This document shows, in pieces, positions 55,960 to 64,000 of a DNA stretch of 64,000 nucleotides; positions within the stretch are counted from its first letter, which is position 1; each line of letters opens with the position of its first letter. The notes beneath the pieces were generated by a model. It was not told the DNA's origin. It searched no databases and saw only the letters and a list, made by a program, of their open reading frames with translations. Source of the stretch: an uncultured Eggerthellaceae bacterium (GTDB taxonomy: Bacteria > Actinomycetota > Coriobacteriia > Coriobacteriales > Eggerthellaceae); contig CAJUSF010000031.1 in the NCBI GenBank assembly GCA_910588945.1, forward strand, positions 67,837-131,836. The letters run 5' to 3'. The translations under genes and the position numbers were made by a program.

Positions 55960-56033
55960 TGGGGTGTCGTCTAATGGCAGGACAGCGGTTTCTGGTGCCG
56001 TATGTGAGGGTTCGACTCCTTCCACCCCAGCCA
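55960..56033 (+). tRNA. tRNA-Gln (anticodon CTG)
   Basis: A 74-nt cloverleaf: acceptor TGGGGTG pairs with CACCCCA, discriminator G, encoded CCA. The anticodon loop TTCTGGT gives CTG (reads CAG). The T-arm has GGTTCGACTCC. All stems pair. Confidence 0.96.
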
Positions 56034-56137
56034 CTTCAACAACTGCTCAAGATGTCAATCATTCTTTTGCAGTTTGCGTGATATTCGATATGGACATATG
56101 CGATCTTTCGTGTATACTATTCAAGCGCTTTATAAGT

Positions 56138-56214
56138 GGCTCCGTCGTCTAGCGGTTTAGGACGCCGCCCTCTCAAGGCGGAGGTCGCCGGTTCGAATCC
56201 GGTCGGAGCTACCA
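56138..56214 (+). tRNA. tRNA-Glu (anticodon CTC)
   Basis: A 77-nt cloverleaf: acceptor GGCTCCG pairs with CGGAGCT, with a G-U pair at the end, discriminator A and encoded CCA. The D-loop has CGTCTAGCGGTTTAGGAC, the anticodon loop CTCTCAA gives CTC (reads GAG) and the T-arm has GGTTCGAATCC. It lies 104 bp after tRNA-Gln and probably shares its transcript. Confidence 0.95.
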
Positions 56215-56223
56215 AGAAACAGC

Positions 56224-56255
56224 AGGCTAGAGGGTATTTTCCTTCTGGCCTTTTT
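56224..56255 (+). terminator. Terminator after tRNA-Glu
   Basis: An 11-bp stem with two G-U pairs (56224-56234 and 56241-56251), a 6-base loop and a run of five Ts. Confidence 0.8.
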
Positions 56256-56406
56256 CATTTCCCAATGATTTAGGTGCAAAAAAGGTGCAAATCGTCCCCG
56301 AACTTTACCAATCTATAACCTCTTTCGCCTCTTTCATTTCCTCCATGCCAACATGAATCCGTATCCTTGCTCGTAGGCTCGCGCCCTTACGCTCCGTTAG
56401 TGCGGC

Positions 56407-57615
56407 CTACTTTGCACCCTTTCGCGCAGAGGCACTAGCTACCTCCATCGCTTTGAATGTGACCGAAGCTCCAAGCGGCATGATGAGTACGCTGATTCCT
56501 CCTGCAGCGATGAGCAGTGACGCAATGTCTGTGCTCATCGCGCCTGCTCCTGTGGCCAATGTCGTCACAGCCACAATAAGCGGCAGCGCGGTCGTGCAGT
56601 AAAGCGCAACGGTCGATCTTTCATGAACCGTCATCGTGCACGTTTCGGGGTTTATCCTCAAGCTTACAAAGATCGGGAGCGCACGTACTACAAGCAGCGC
56701 GCAGATGAAAAGCACCAGCAAAAGCGGGTATTCGCCGATAGCGCGTGGGTTTATACCCATTCCACTAACAATAAAGAAAAGTGGAATGAAAAAGCCGTAA
56801 CCCATGCCGTTTAGTTTATGTTCCATTCCCTTATCGCCTTCGGGAATGATGTAGCGCACGATGAATCCGGCGGCAAATGCGCCGAGAACGATATCAAGAT
56901 CGAGCACAGCCGATACTGTAACAAGTCCAACGAGAAGCACCATGATCGCACGGATGGACATCTGCGCATTCGCCTCTTTGTGTTTGATGATGAATTTCGC
57001 GATCCTTGATTCTTCCTTTTTCAGCCACTTGGAAATAAGCGCCGTGGCGATGGCGAGAGCGGCAAACGCTGCCAGTATTACCAGCGTGAGCCAAGTGTTT
57101 CTTGTGGTCAGAATCAAAGCGATTGCCACGATTGGGCAGATTTCTCCCCAGACGCCATAGCTTGTGATGGTCTGTCCGAGTGGAGTCTTTGCGATTCCGC
57201 GTTCACTGAGGATCGGAACCAGTGTTCCGAAAGCTGTTGTTGTCAGTGCGATCGCGGTGGCAAGCCATCCGAATAGGTTGTCATGGGACTGGGGGACTGC
57301 AAGGCAGATCCCGATAGCTATCGCGAATGTGACAAGCCAGGTGAAAAACCCGTAGCGTCCTTGCTTTCCGGAAAGCTCTTTCGGGTTTATCTCATAGCCG
57401 GCAAGCAGGAATAGAAATCCAAGGCCAAGATCGGACAAAAGCGAGATCGCGCTATCGGATTGTGCAATATTAAAGACGTTCGGACCTAAGATCATTCCTG
57501 CGATCAACAGGAAAACAGTCTCTGGAATAAGCTTTTTCGGAATGAGCGCCGAGATGATAGGACAGATGAAGGCAGCTGCTACGATGACGAAAAGAGAGAC
57601 GAGATCGACCTGCAT
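56407..57615 (-). CDS. Cation:proton antiporter, CPA2 family
   Basis: A 402-residue membrane protein of the monovalent cation:proton antiporter-2 group (KefB/NapA-like) with about twelve helices. The N-terminal half has PKKLIPETVFLLIAGMILGP and LFLLAGYEINPKEL, and the middle has LDLDIVLGAFAAGFIVRY with acidic residues in the unwound-helix region. There is no RCK/TrkA-N domain, so it is a short form. The frame begins at GTG 57624, but ATG 57615 is better spaced from GGGAGG. It stands downstream of the tRNA genes in the opposite direction. The ion (Na+ or K+) is not clear. Confidence 0.9.
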   Translation of the reverse strand: MQVDLVSLFVIVAAAFICPIISALIPKKLIPETVFLLIAGMILGPNVFNIAQSDSAISLLSDLGLGFLFLLAGYEINPKELSGKQGRYGFFTWLVTFAIAIGICLAVPQSHDNLFGWLATAIALTTTAFGTLVPILSERGIAKTPLGQTITSYGVWGEICPIVAIALILTTRNTWLTLVILAAFAALAIATALISKWLKKEESRIAKFIIKHKEANAQMSIRAIMVLLVGLVTVSAVLDLDIVLGAFAAGFIVRYIIPEGDKGMEHKLNGMGYGFFIPLFFIVSGMGINPRAIGEYPLLLVLFICALLVVRALPIFVSLRINPETCTMTVHERSTVALYCTTALPLIVAVTTLATGAGAMSTDIASLLIAAGGISVLIMPLGASVTFKAMEVASASARKGAK

Positions 57616-57749
57616 ATGCCTCACAACCTCCCGCTTTGATACTTCGCGCCGCCGTTTCGCTGTCTGGTGTCGCGTGCGCGCTCGACAACTTACGATAGTC
57701 TGATGATAGCGCTATTGCGATCGCATATCCATCAATACAAGCGGAGATG

Positions 57750-58649
57750 TCATTGTTTTGGTACCGGAGGATTTTTTCTGTTCGAGATCAATAACCCTAC
57801 AATCGTCAATGCGGCGCCTGTTACGATTGCGACGTTTAAGGGCTCACCTAAGATGCATATAGAAGCTATTGCAGTTATGGCAGGCACGAGATAGATATAG
57901 GTGGTTGATGTGGTTGCTCCGAGCCTCTTTACCGCGATAGCCCAAGTGGCAAAACACATCGCAGAGGCCACGATTCCAAGAAACACAAGATTGAGTAGAT
58001 TGTGCAGCTCGAAAATGACATGGATAGGCGCAAGCGAGCCGCCGAATAGCAATGTGGAGGGAACGATAAAGGCCAATCCCCAAAGAAACGTTCGCTTTGT
58101 CGCCGATATCGTTTCGTAACCGAGGTCGGATATCTTGCGTATCAAAAGTGAGTAGATCGCCCAGATCAACGCTGCGGTCAAAGCTAGCAGATCACCAAGA
58201 AGATCCGCCCCGTCAAGGATTGGCGTGCCGCTCGTAGAACTGTTGAAGCTCACCAGAACAAGGCCAGTCATTGCAAGAGCAAAGCCTATGAAGAATCTCG
58301 GGTGCATAGCCGATCTGTCCCCCAAAAGGGCTGAGAGAACCGCCGTGAAAAGCGGGGATGCAGCAACGATTACGCCTACAGCTGTTGCGGTTGTGAACAC
58401 GAGAGCGATATTTTCGAGCAGGTAATACCCGGCAATACCCGTTGCGCCCGCTGCAATGAAGAGCAACTCGTCGCGTCGCCTTTTCATTTTCAGTATCTTC
58501 GGTCTAAGCGCAAACAAAGCGATGAAGCCGATCGTAAAGCGCAAAAGTAAAATCCAGAGAGGGGAGAAATCTTCTAACAAAACCTTGGTTGACACAAATG
58601 TGACTCCCCAGATACCGACTGTGAAAAGCGCGATCAGGTGGCTTTTCAT
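57750..58649 (-). CDS. EamA/DMT-superfamily transporter
   Basis: A 299-residue permease with ten helices in two EamA repeats. It starts MKSHLIALFTVGIWGVTFVSTKVLLEDFSP, the common opening of amino-acid and metabolite exporters. It is only distantly related to the DMT protein at 30594. The ATG overlaps the stop of the AraC regulator (ATGA, 58646-58649), so the two are translationally coupled. The regulator most likely controls this exporter, but the substrate is not given by the sequence. Confidence 0.9.
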   Translation of the reverse strand: MKSHLIALFTVGIWGVTFVSTKVLLEDFSPLWILLLRFTIGFIALFALRPKILKMKRRRDELLFIAAGATGIAGYYLLENIALVFTTATAVGVIVAASPLFTAVLSALLGDRSAMHPRFFIGFALAMTGLVLVSFNSSTSGTPILDGADLLGDLLALTAALIWAIYSLLIRKISDLGYETISATKRTFLWGLAFIVPSTLLFGGSLAPIHVIFELHNLLNLVFLGIVASAMCFATWAIAVKRLGATTSTTYIYLVPAITAIASICILGEPLNVAIVTGAALTIVGLLISNRKNPPVPKQ

Positions 58650-59506
58650 CGGGCGGCTCCACTATCAGCAACTTCTCTGGCGTAGGCTGCCGGTGTGGTG
58701 CCGATGCGCTTTTTGAACACACGCGTGAGATGCGCTTGATCGCAAAACCCCGTCTTTTCAGCCACTTCGCACGGCGACACTCCCAAAGATAGTAACTTGC
58801 AGGCGTGATTTGCCCTATGTGATATCAGATCTTGAAGAGGAGTGATTGAGTATTGTTTTTTGTATGCCCTGATGAGCGCATAGGTCGAGATGCCCATCTT
58901 TTCTGCCAAAGCTTCAATACTGATTGGTTCTGCGAAGCGCTCTTCGATGTACGATTTTGCGTCGGATATCTTCTTGTCTCCTATGTGCGGCATTTCCTGA
59001 TTTATCGGCACTTGCGTCTGAAGGGCATCGATCATCTCGACTACAGCATCTACTATAGCCTCGGTTCTGTCATCATAAGAACTCTCGTCATGATCTCTCC
59101 CGGATTCGCCGGCGAGTAACAGAAAGATTCGATCGAGCCTGTTAAGCACTTCGGCATTTCGGATGACAGGTCCGTCAAGACGGATGTTTCCTGCGAAGCT
59201 CTTGGAGAATGTGATGCTGTCAAAGATCATGGTCTCATACGGAATGCAAGACTGGCAAGATCGGCATTCGTGGACATCCCCTGGATTGAAAACGATCAGG
59301 TCTCCTTCGCTGATGCTGTGCTTTTTAGCATTGCATATCATAGATCGAGCGCCTTTTCTGATCGCGCCGATCACGTGGTGATCATGCGAATGAGCCGCGA
59401 AAGGCTGCGACATTTCGGCGTAGATCCGAGCTTCGCCTTGAATGTATGGCATTGGTATGACTTTCAGTGACGACGCACGCGTGTGGGTGTCTTTGTGTGC
59501 GGACAA
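58646..59506 (-). CDS. AraC-family transcriptional regulator
   Basis: A 286-residue regulator. The N-terminal cupin-like ligand domain (about 15-100, EMSQPFAAHSHDHHVIGAI and ISEGDLIVFNPGDVHEC) is followed by a linker and two AraC helix-turn-helix motifs (about 185-275: SIEALAEKMGISTYALIRAY and EVAEKTGFCDQAHLTRVFKK). The start is TTG at 59506 with AGAGGT upstream, or possibly the ATG at 59452. It overlaps the exporter gene by four bases and is presumably its activator. A Cys pair in the cupin (CRSCQSC) is unusual and could bind metal or sense redox state. Confidence 0.9.
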   Translation of the reverse strand: MSAHKDTHTRASSLKVIPMPYIQGEARIYAEMSQPFAAHSHDHHVIGAIRKGARSMICNAKKHSISEGDLIVFNPGDVHECRSCQSCIPYETMIFDSITFSKSFAGNIRLDGPVIRNAEVLNRLDRIFLLLAGESGRDHDESSYDDRTEAIVDAVVEMIDALQTQVPINQEMPHIGDKKISDAKSYIEERFAEPISIEALAEKMGISTYALIRAYKKQYSITPLQDLISHRANHACKLLSLGVSPCEVAEKTGFCDQAHLTRVFKKRIGTTPAAYAREVADSGAAR

Positions 59507-59838
59507 TGCGATCTGACCTCTGATCCTTCCTGACCCAATTCTGTCTTGGCCCTATCTTGCTCGTGACTTTGTATTCTTCATAACCGATGTTCGCCTGCTG
59601 GAAATGAAGCCTACATTACAGACGATATATGACATCGGGTTTTGTATTGGAAACGATACCGTGACTTAGTGCATTTTTCTTGAACAAAATTGCGATGTGC
59701 GGATCTAGGCGCCTTGGCGATAGCGTATTGAACAAACGATCGCTCGAATTTGAATGCAGCGGAAACTGAATCATATCGATATGGTCAAAGTCGATGTATT
59801 GGATATACTATATTTAAGAAATAGAGAGAAGGTTGAAT
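59507..59838. promoter_or_regulatory. Divergent regulatory region, AraC gene / Fe-S genes
   Basis: About 330 bp between divergent genes. Near the Fe-S start a -10-like TATACT (59804-59809) and the palindrome ATATCGATAT (about 59776-59785) are visible; no clear -35 pairs with the former. A GAAACGATACC sequence near 59650 resembles operator half-sites but has no partner. I see no coding sequence. Confidence 0.4.
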
Positions 59839-60642
59839 ATGCTCGAAATAAAGGATCTGGTATTTGAGGTGCCGGTTTCTGGGTCTTCTTCGGTATCGGC
59901 CGAGGATGAGCCTCGATCCACGAAACGCATTATCGATGGATTATCGCTTTCTATTGCAGATGACAGGTTCACTGTCATAACTGGCCCGAATGGCGGCGGT
60001 AAGTCCACGCTAGCAAAGCTCATAATGGGAATAGAGAAGCCCACATCGGGGCAGATCATCTTCGACGGCGTTGACGTTACGGAGATGGATATCACGGAGC
60101 GTGCGCGCCTTGGGATCGGATACGCATTCCAGCAGCCGGCGCGCTTCAAGGGTATGACCGTGAAAAAGCTACTCGATATATCGGCTGGCCGCAAGCTTCC
60201 GATGCTCGCATGTAATGAATATCTCACAAAAGTGGGGCTTTGTTCGGCGAACTATCTCACGCGCGAGGTCGACAAGTCACTGTCGGGCGGCGAGGTAAAG
60301 CGCATCGAGATTGCCACCATCTTGGCTCGCGACCCGAAGCTTTCGATCTACGATGAACCCGAGGCGGGCATCGATCTTTGGAGTTTCGATAGGCTCACGC
60401 AGACATTCCGTGACATACATGCGGCTAAAGATGGCCGCTCGGTCGTTATCATTTCGCATCAGGAACGAATCATCCAGCTCGCAGACGAGATCGTGCTTCT
60501 GCGCGAAGGCAAGATCGCCGAGGTTGGCACGCCAGATGAGATCATTCCGATGCTCACACTGTCGACGGCTCGAGGCGAGGCTGGCTGTCCTCTCACCGAG
60601 CCCATCGATCTGCATCTCACAGATATTCCGACGACTTGCTAG
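59839..60642 (+). CDS. SufC-like ATPase of a two-gene Fe-S assembly system (SmsC)
   Basis: ABC-type ATPase of 267 residues. Walker A is GPNGGGKSTLAKL, the Q-loop is GYAFQQPARFKG, the signature is SLSGGEVKRIEIA and Walker B is LSIYDEPEAGIDL, where the SufC family has the same DEPEAGxD form; the switch His is in VIISHQERI. Like SufC it has no permease. It is 10 bp before the SufB/D-like gene. There is no sufS, sufE or sufU in the window, so the pair matches the minimal SUF-like (SMS) type. The frame opens with TTG at 59833, but ATG 59839 after GAGAAGG is preferred. Confidence 0.9.
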   Translation: MLEIKDLVFEVPVSGSSSVSAEDEPRSTKRIIDGLSLSIADDRFTVITGPNGGGKSTLAKLIMGIEKPTSGQIIFDGVDVTEMDITERARLGIGYAFQQPARFKGMTVKKLLDISAGRKLPMLACNEYLTKVGLCSANYLTREVDKSLSGGEVKRIEIATILARDPKLSIYDEPEAGIDLWSFDRLTQTFRDIHAAKDGRSVVIISHQERIIQLADEIVLLREGKIAEVGTPDEIIPMLTLSTARGEAGCPLTEPIDLHLTDIPTTC

Positions 60643-60651
60643 GGGATTGTC

Positions 60652-61581
60652 ATGACTGAACAACTTAGTGCTGCCGAGCTCGATCTGCTCTCTGAGATAG
60701 CCGGGATGCATGGTATGCCGAAAGGCGCGTTCAACATCCGTCGTGACGGCGAACTTGTCGAGCGCAACTCATCGGCCAATATCGAGATATCCACGAAGAC
60801 TGGAGAGCCCGGGATCGATATCAAGATCGCTGCGGGAACAAAGGGCGAGACCGTCTACATTCCGGTCATCGTCACGCAGTCGGGAATCAAAGATGTCGTC
60901 TACAACACCTTCTACATCGGCGAGGACTGCGACGTCAAGATCATTGCGGGGTGCGGGATCCACAACGACGGTCACGCTGCCTCCGAGCATGACGGCATCC
61001 ATAGCTTTTACTGCGGAGCGCGCAGCCATGTCACCTATATAGAAAAGCATTACGGTGAGGGCGACGGCAGTGGTGAGCGCATTTTGAATCCGACGACGAA
61101 TGTCTACATGGAGCAGGACTCTGTTTGCGAGATGGAAATGGTGCAACTTCGTGGCGTGTCCTCTACCGTTCGTGATACGAATGCGGAGCTTGCGCAGGGA
61201 GCGAAACTTGTGCTTACGGAGAAGCTGCTCACGCATGGCAAGCAGACCGCCGAGTCCAATATGCGAGTCGATCTTAACGGCGAAGGCTCTTCAGTACAAG
61301 TCATTTCGCGATCGGTCGCACAAGACGATTCAATCCAGATATTCAATCCGCTCGTCATTGGAAACACGGCTTGCAAAGGGCATGTGCAATGCGATGCGAT
61401 CATCATGGGCAACGCGAAGGTTAAAGCGATCCCTGGTATAGAGGCTGCAAGCGAGGATGCGATGCTTGTACACGAGGCCGCTATCGGCAAGATCGCGGGA
61501 GATCAGATTGTGAAGTTGATGACGCTAGGCCTTACAGAAGAGGAGGCCGAAGAGGAGATCCTAGAGGACTTCCTCAACTAA
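60652..61581 (+). CDS. SufB/SufD-like scaffold of a two-gene Fe-S assembly system (SmsB)
   Basis: A 309-residue scaffold protein, shorter than E. coli SufB (495) or SufD (423), as expected for the minimal form. The right-handed beta-helix core carries NPTTNVYMEQDSVCEMEMVQ, and the C-terminus has the SufB-type block HVQCDAIIMGN, then VHEAAIGKIAGDQIVKLMTL, with a Cys where SufB has its catalytic Cys. It assembles and delivers [4Fe-4S] clusters together with the ATPase. The acidic tail (EEEAEEEILEDFLN) is typical of the family. A short ribosome-binding site lies in the spacer. Confidence 0.88.
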   Translation: MTEQLSAAELDLLSEIAGMHGMPKGAFNIRRDGELVERNSSANIEISTKTGEPGIDIKIAAGTKGETVYIPVIVTQSGIKDVVYNTFYIGEDCDVKIIAGCGIHNDGHAASEHDGIHSFYCGARSHVTYIEKHYGEGDGSGERILNPTTNVYMEQDSVCEMEMVQLRGVSSTVRDTNAELAQGAKLVLTEKLLTHGKQTAESNMRVDLNGEGSSVQVISRSVAQDDSIQIFNPLVIGNTACKGHVQCDAIIMGNAKVKAIPGIEAASEDAMLVHEAAIGKIAGDQIVKLMTLGLTEEEAEEEILEDFLN

Positions 61582-61640
61582 AGCAGATCTGCTTAAGTAT
61601 CGTCGAGATGTCAACTACGGATGGATCTCGCGAAGATGCT

Positions 61641-62183
61641 TCATTGATTCACAAGGGCTGTCGCATCTGCGATGGCCCTGTAGCTTTCTATGAGGCGCTC
61701 AAGCGATGCCGAGGCGTTTGCGGAGCTCGTTGAAGGAAGCCTTACGGCGTCCATTTCGCACGATGCGCGGCAGTGTTTGTTGAAGAGTTCATATGCTTTT
61801 GCTCCTGTGCAGAATATAGCTTTGATCGGCGCATTATCCAATATGTATGCGATATCGTTGGCAACGCAACCAGATATGGAGGCATCGCTTGCGCCTTTAA
61901 TGTCGCATTGAGCGAGGACGTCCCAAAGCGCCACCCTATGCCTTAGCGCCAGATCTCTTTTCTGCTCGTTGGTTTCAGGAATTGTCTCATCAAATATTGC
62001 TGCCATCACTTTCCAAAAGCGGTTTTGCGGGTGGTTGTAGTAAAAGCCTGTTTCTCGCGATACGGGAGATGGCATGGTTCCAAGCACGAGCACTCTTGAT
62101 TTGTCATCGAAAACCGGCTCAAGCGGATGAAGAACGTGCAGGCTCGTTGTTGACGAGCCTGTATTCAGAGAACTGCCGCTCAT
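61641..62183 (-). CDS. Hypoxanthine/uracil-DNA glycosylase, UDG family 6
   Basis: Base-excision repair enzyme of 180 residues. Motif A reads VLGTMPSPVSRETGFYYNHP with QNRFWKVM after it, the signature of family 6 (hypoxanthine-DNA glycosylase), which removes deaminated adenine. Motif B is around VRLPSTSSANAS, in place of the usual loop. The gene overlaps the CCA-adding enzyme gene by four bases (ATGA at 62180-62183), so it is co-translated with it. The first 20 residues are an extra Ser/Thr-rich stretch. Confidence 0.88.
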   Translation of the reverse strand: MSGSSLNTGSSTTSLHVLHPLEPVFDDKSRVLVLGTMPSPVSRETGFYYNHPQNRFWKVMAAIFDETIPETNEQKRDLALRHRVALWDVLAQCDIKGASDASISGCVANDIAYILDNAPIKAIFCTGAKAYELFNKHCRASCEMDAVRLPSTSSANASASLERLIESYRAIADATALVNQ

Positions 62184-63556
62184 AGGTGGACTTTCTGAAC
62201 ATAGTCGATGATACGATCTCTTTCGTTGACGAGCTTCTCATCGATCACCTGATCTAGCACATCGGCAAGTATGCGCCCTACAGTCGGCCCCTCTTCTATT
62301 CCTAAAGCGATGATGTCTCTTCCTCTCACTTTGAGATCTTTGATGCTGAACGCTTCTTCGGCTTCGATCACTTCACCAAGGATTCGTTCGAGTTCATTTA
62401 TGGTATCCAGCCTTGCAAGGCACATCGGCGCTTGGCCTTTCGCGTCCGCGCGTTTGATATCGAGCAGCACCCGCATGAGATCTTGCCGTCCGTTGAGTTT
62501 TTGAAGCATCTTTTTCACAGAGCGCTTCGAGGGTGCGATTTCGATATCGTGAAATCTCACCAAAGTACATACATCATCGATGAAAGCCGGAGCCATCAAA
62601 AGTCGCTTTAGCATGCCTCGTGTCAAATTCTCGCTCACATGCGCGTGCCCGTAGAAATGCTCGACGCCCGCCTCGTCGAAGAAGGCGGCCGCCGGTTTTC
62701 CGATGTCGTGGCAAAGCGCCGCCCATCTGTTGAGCCTTGTTGGCTGCACATTCTGTACAACATGCGCGGTGTGTTCGAACACATCGTATATATGGTATTT
62801 GGTGACCTGCGCGCAACCTTTCATCGCAACAAGCTCGGGGAGCACGAAATCGATCACATCAGCCGTCTGCATGAGCGCATCGAGCGCATGATCACCCGTA
62901 AGAAGGCAATCGAGCTCATGTGTTATGCGTTCGGTCGATACGTTTGCAAGCATATGTTTGTTGCGGATCATGGCCTCATAGGTGGCTGCCTCGAAGGTGA
63001 ATCCCAGCTGCGATGCGAACCTTGCAGCTCGAAGGATCCGCAGGCCATCTTCGGCAAAGCGTTTCGACCCGTCGCCGACTACGCGAATGATCCCATTTTG
63101 GATATCCTGCATACCGCAAAGAGGATCGATCAATCCTTTTTCAGGCGTATAGGCTATCGCGTTCATGGTGAAGTCCCGACGCTTCAGATCCTCGTCAAGC
63201 GACGAGATGAATTCCACTTTGTCGGGATGTCTAGAATCGGCATAGTTGCCGTCAACTCTATAGGTTGTAACCTCTATAGAGATATCTGAGAGGGGATCGA
63301 TTACGGTTATGGTGCCGTGCTTGATGCCTGTCTCGTATGTTTTGAAACCGGAGTCCAGAGCTATGTGTCTAACATCCTGCCACAGGGCATCAGTCGTAAT
63401 GTCGATATCGTAGGCATCTCTTTCAAGAATTGCATCGCGTACGAAGCCACCGACGAAAAACGCCTCGAATCCTTCAGCTTCCAATGCGCGCTGTAGACGT
63501 TTCGCGCAATCGGCAAGCCTGTTATCGATCCTTTTCGATATGACATCAATATCCAT
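62180..63556 (-). CDS. cca: CCA tRNA nucleotidyltransferase
   Basis: Adds or repairs the 3' CCA of tRNAs. 458 residues. The N-terminal nucleotidyltransferase head has FFVGGFVRDAILERDAYDID with the catalytic DxD, then FTMNAIAYTPEKGLIDPLCG and RILRAARFASQLGF. The C-terminal half has an HD phosphohydrolase motif (RWAALCHDIGKPAAAF), present in many bacterial CCA enzymes. The gene is not essential for the tRNAs here, since the three in this window encode CCA. GAGGTGAACT precedes the ATG. It runs away from the rRNA operon. Confidence 0.92.
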   Translation of the reverse strand: MDIDVISKRIDNRLADCAKRLQRALEAEGFEAFFVGGFVRDAILERDAYDIDITTDALWQDVRHIALDSGFKTYETGIKHGTITVIDPLSDISIEVTTYRVDGNYADSRHPDKVEFISSLDEDLKRRDFTMNAIAYTPEKGLIDPLCGMQDIQNGIIRVVGDGSKRFAEDGLRILRAARFASQLGFTFEAATYEAMIRNKHMLANVSTERITHELDCLLTGDHALDALMQTADVIDFVLPELVAMKGCAQVTKYHIYDVFEHTAHVVQNVQPTRLNRWAALCHDIGKPAAAFFDEAGVEHFYGHAHVSENLTRGMLKRLLMAPAFIDDVCTLVRFHDIEIAPSKRSVKKMLQKLNGRQDLMRVLLDIKRADAKGQAPMCLARLDTINELERILGEVIEAEEAFSIKDLKVRGRDIIALGIEEGPTVGRILADVLDQVIDEKLVNERDRIIDYVQKVHL

Positions 63557-63924
63557 AGTTCACCTCTACAAGAGCATCTTTTTCTCATCTTAATATACGG
63601 CTGTGCTTTGCGAAATGCCGTCCGAATAAAACTTTTCAAAAAAAGTTTGAAAAAGTTCTTGCATTCATTTTTTCATGCTGCTAATATATTGCTTCGCGTC
63701 ACAAACGCATCTGATCGACGCAATCGCGATCGATCAAGCACCTTGAGAACCGGATACTGTAGAGATGCGATCGCATCATTTGAGGGCTCTAAGAGCTCGA
63801 AGATGATCGGTCGTGCGAATCACGAATTTCGATCACAGAGATCTGAACTTTATAAGAACAGATCCTCGTCGATCCAATTGAATCCAACTTGGTTTTTGGA
63901 TAACACTCCATAAGACCAGGATTT
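63557..63924. other. Leader region of the rRNA operon
   Basis: A 368-bp region between cca (minus) and 16S rRNA. It holds the rRNA promoter at 63659-63687, an upstream AT-rich inverted repeat (AACTTTTCAAA near 63630 and TTTGAAAAAGTT near 63647) that may act as an UP element, and a leader with CACCTTGAGAACCGGATACT (about 63740-63759). No protein gene is visible. Confidence 0.6.
63659..63687 (+). promoter_or_regulatory. rRNA operon promoter
   Basis: TTGCAT at 63659-63664 and TAATAT at 63682-63687, exactly 17 bp apart, with an AT-rich UP-like stretch just upstream. The 16S gene starts about 240 bp on. Confidence 0.8.

Positions 63925-64000
<76 letters not shown>

Noticed and set aside
56215..56406. 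Remnant of an integrated element after tRNA-Glu
   Set aside because: There is no integrase or other phage gene and no duplicated tRNA end; only short repeats are seen.

Overview
The window is bacterial chromosome from an actinobacterium of the class Coriobacteriia. The evidence is the order fhaA-fhaB-pstP-rodA/pbpA-pknB, the short 16S fragment at the right edge, a GC content near 50 % and the gene content. An Eggerthellaceae or Cryptobacterium-like source is an inference; I could not align the 16S fragment. Genes are tightly packed on both strands. There is no prophage, transposase, integrase or CRISPR array.

Layout. 0-9 kb: a MacB-type ABC exporter cut by the left edge, a WYL regulator, proton-translocating transhydrogenase (pntAB), a DUF362 protein and a large surface papain-like protease with a LARTG sorting signal. 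9-17 kb: glutaminase, a PAS-GGDEF diguanylate cyclase, a TPP riboswitch with a thiamine-type uptake operon (binding protein, permease, lipoprotein, ATPase) and a Na+/H+ antiporter. 17-19.4 kb: a 57-bp tandem repeat array, glmM, and a minus-strand cobalamin-riboswitch-like element with no B12 gene behind it. 19.4-27 kb: the cell-growth signalling cluster (FhaA, FhaB, PP2C phosphatase, one polypeptide fusing a SEDS polymerase to a class B PBP, and a four-PASTA Ser/Thr kinase).

27-37 kb: universal stress protein, a second secreted papain-like protease, LOG protein, DMT permease, a DUF4190 membrane protein, a C39-like peptidase divergent from a two-component system with phased CTTAA boxes between them, tRNA-Thr and a lipoprotein. 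37-46 kb: tatA, greA, lysS, a hybrid PAS histidine kinase, hisS, aspS. 46-53 kb: SRP RNA, DedA, dnaX-ybaB-recR, a MobB-MobA fusion and a multi-cluster ferredoxin. 53-64 kb: a Ser-rich membrane protein, polysaccharide deacetylase, tRNA-Gln and tRNA-Glu, CPA2 antiporter, AraC regulator with DMT permease, a two-gene SUF-like Fe-S system, hypoxanthine-DNA glycosylase with CCA-adding enzyme, and the promoter and first 76 bases of an rRNA operon.

The physiology is that of an anaerobe that uses amino acids (glutaminase, two secreted proteases, C39 peptidase), depends on redox and Mo-cofactor enzymes (transhydrogenase, MobBA, ferredoxin, minimal Fe-S assembly) and salvages thiamine. No single locus is clearly a wholly new system. 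The best candidates for something undescribed are the orphan cobalamin-like element, the alternating 57/114-bp repeat, the 105-nt hairpin upstream of lysS and the SEDS-PBP fusion.
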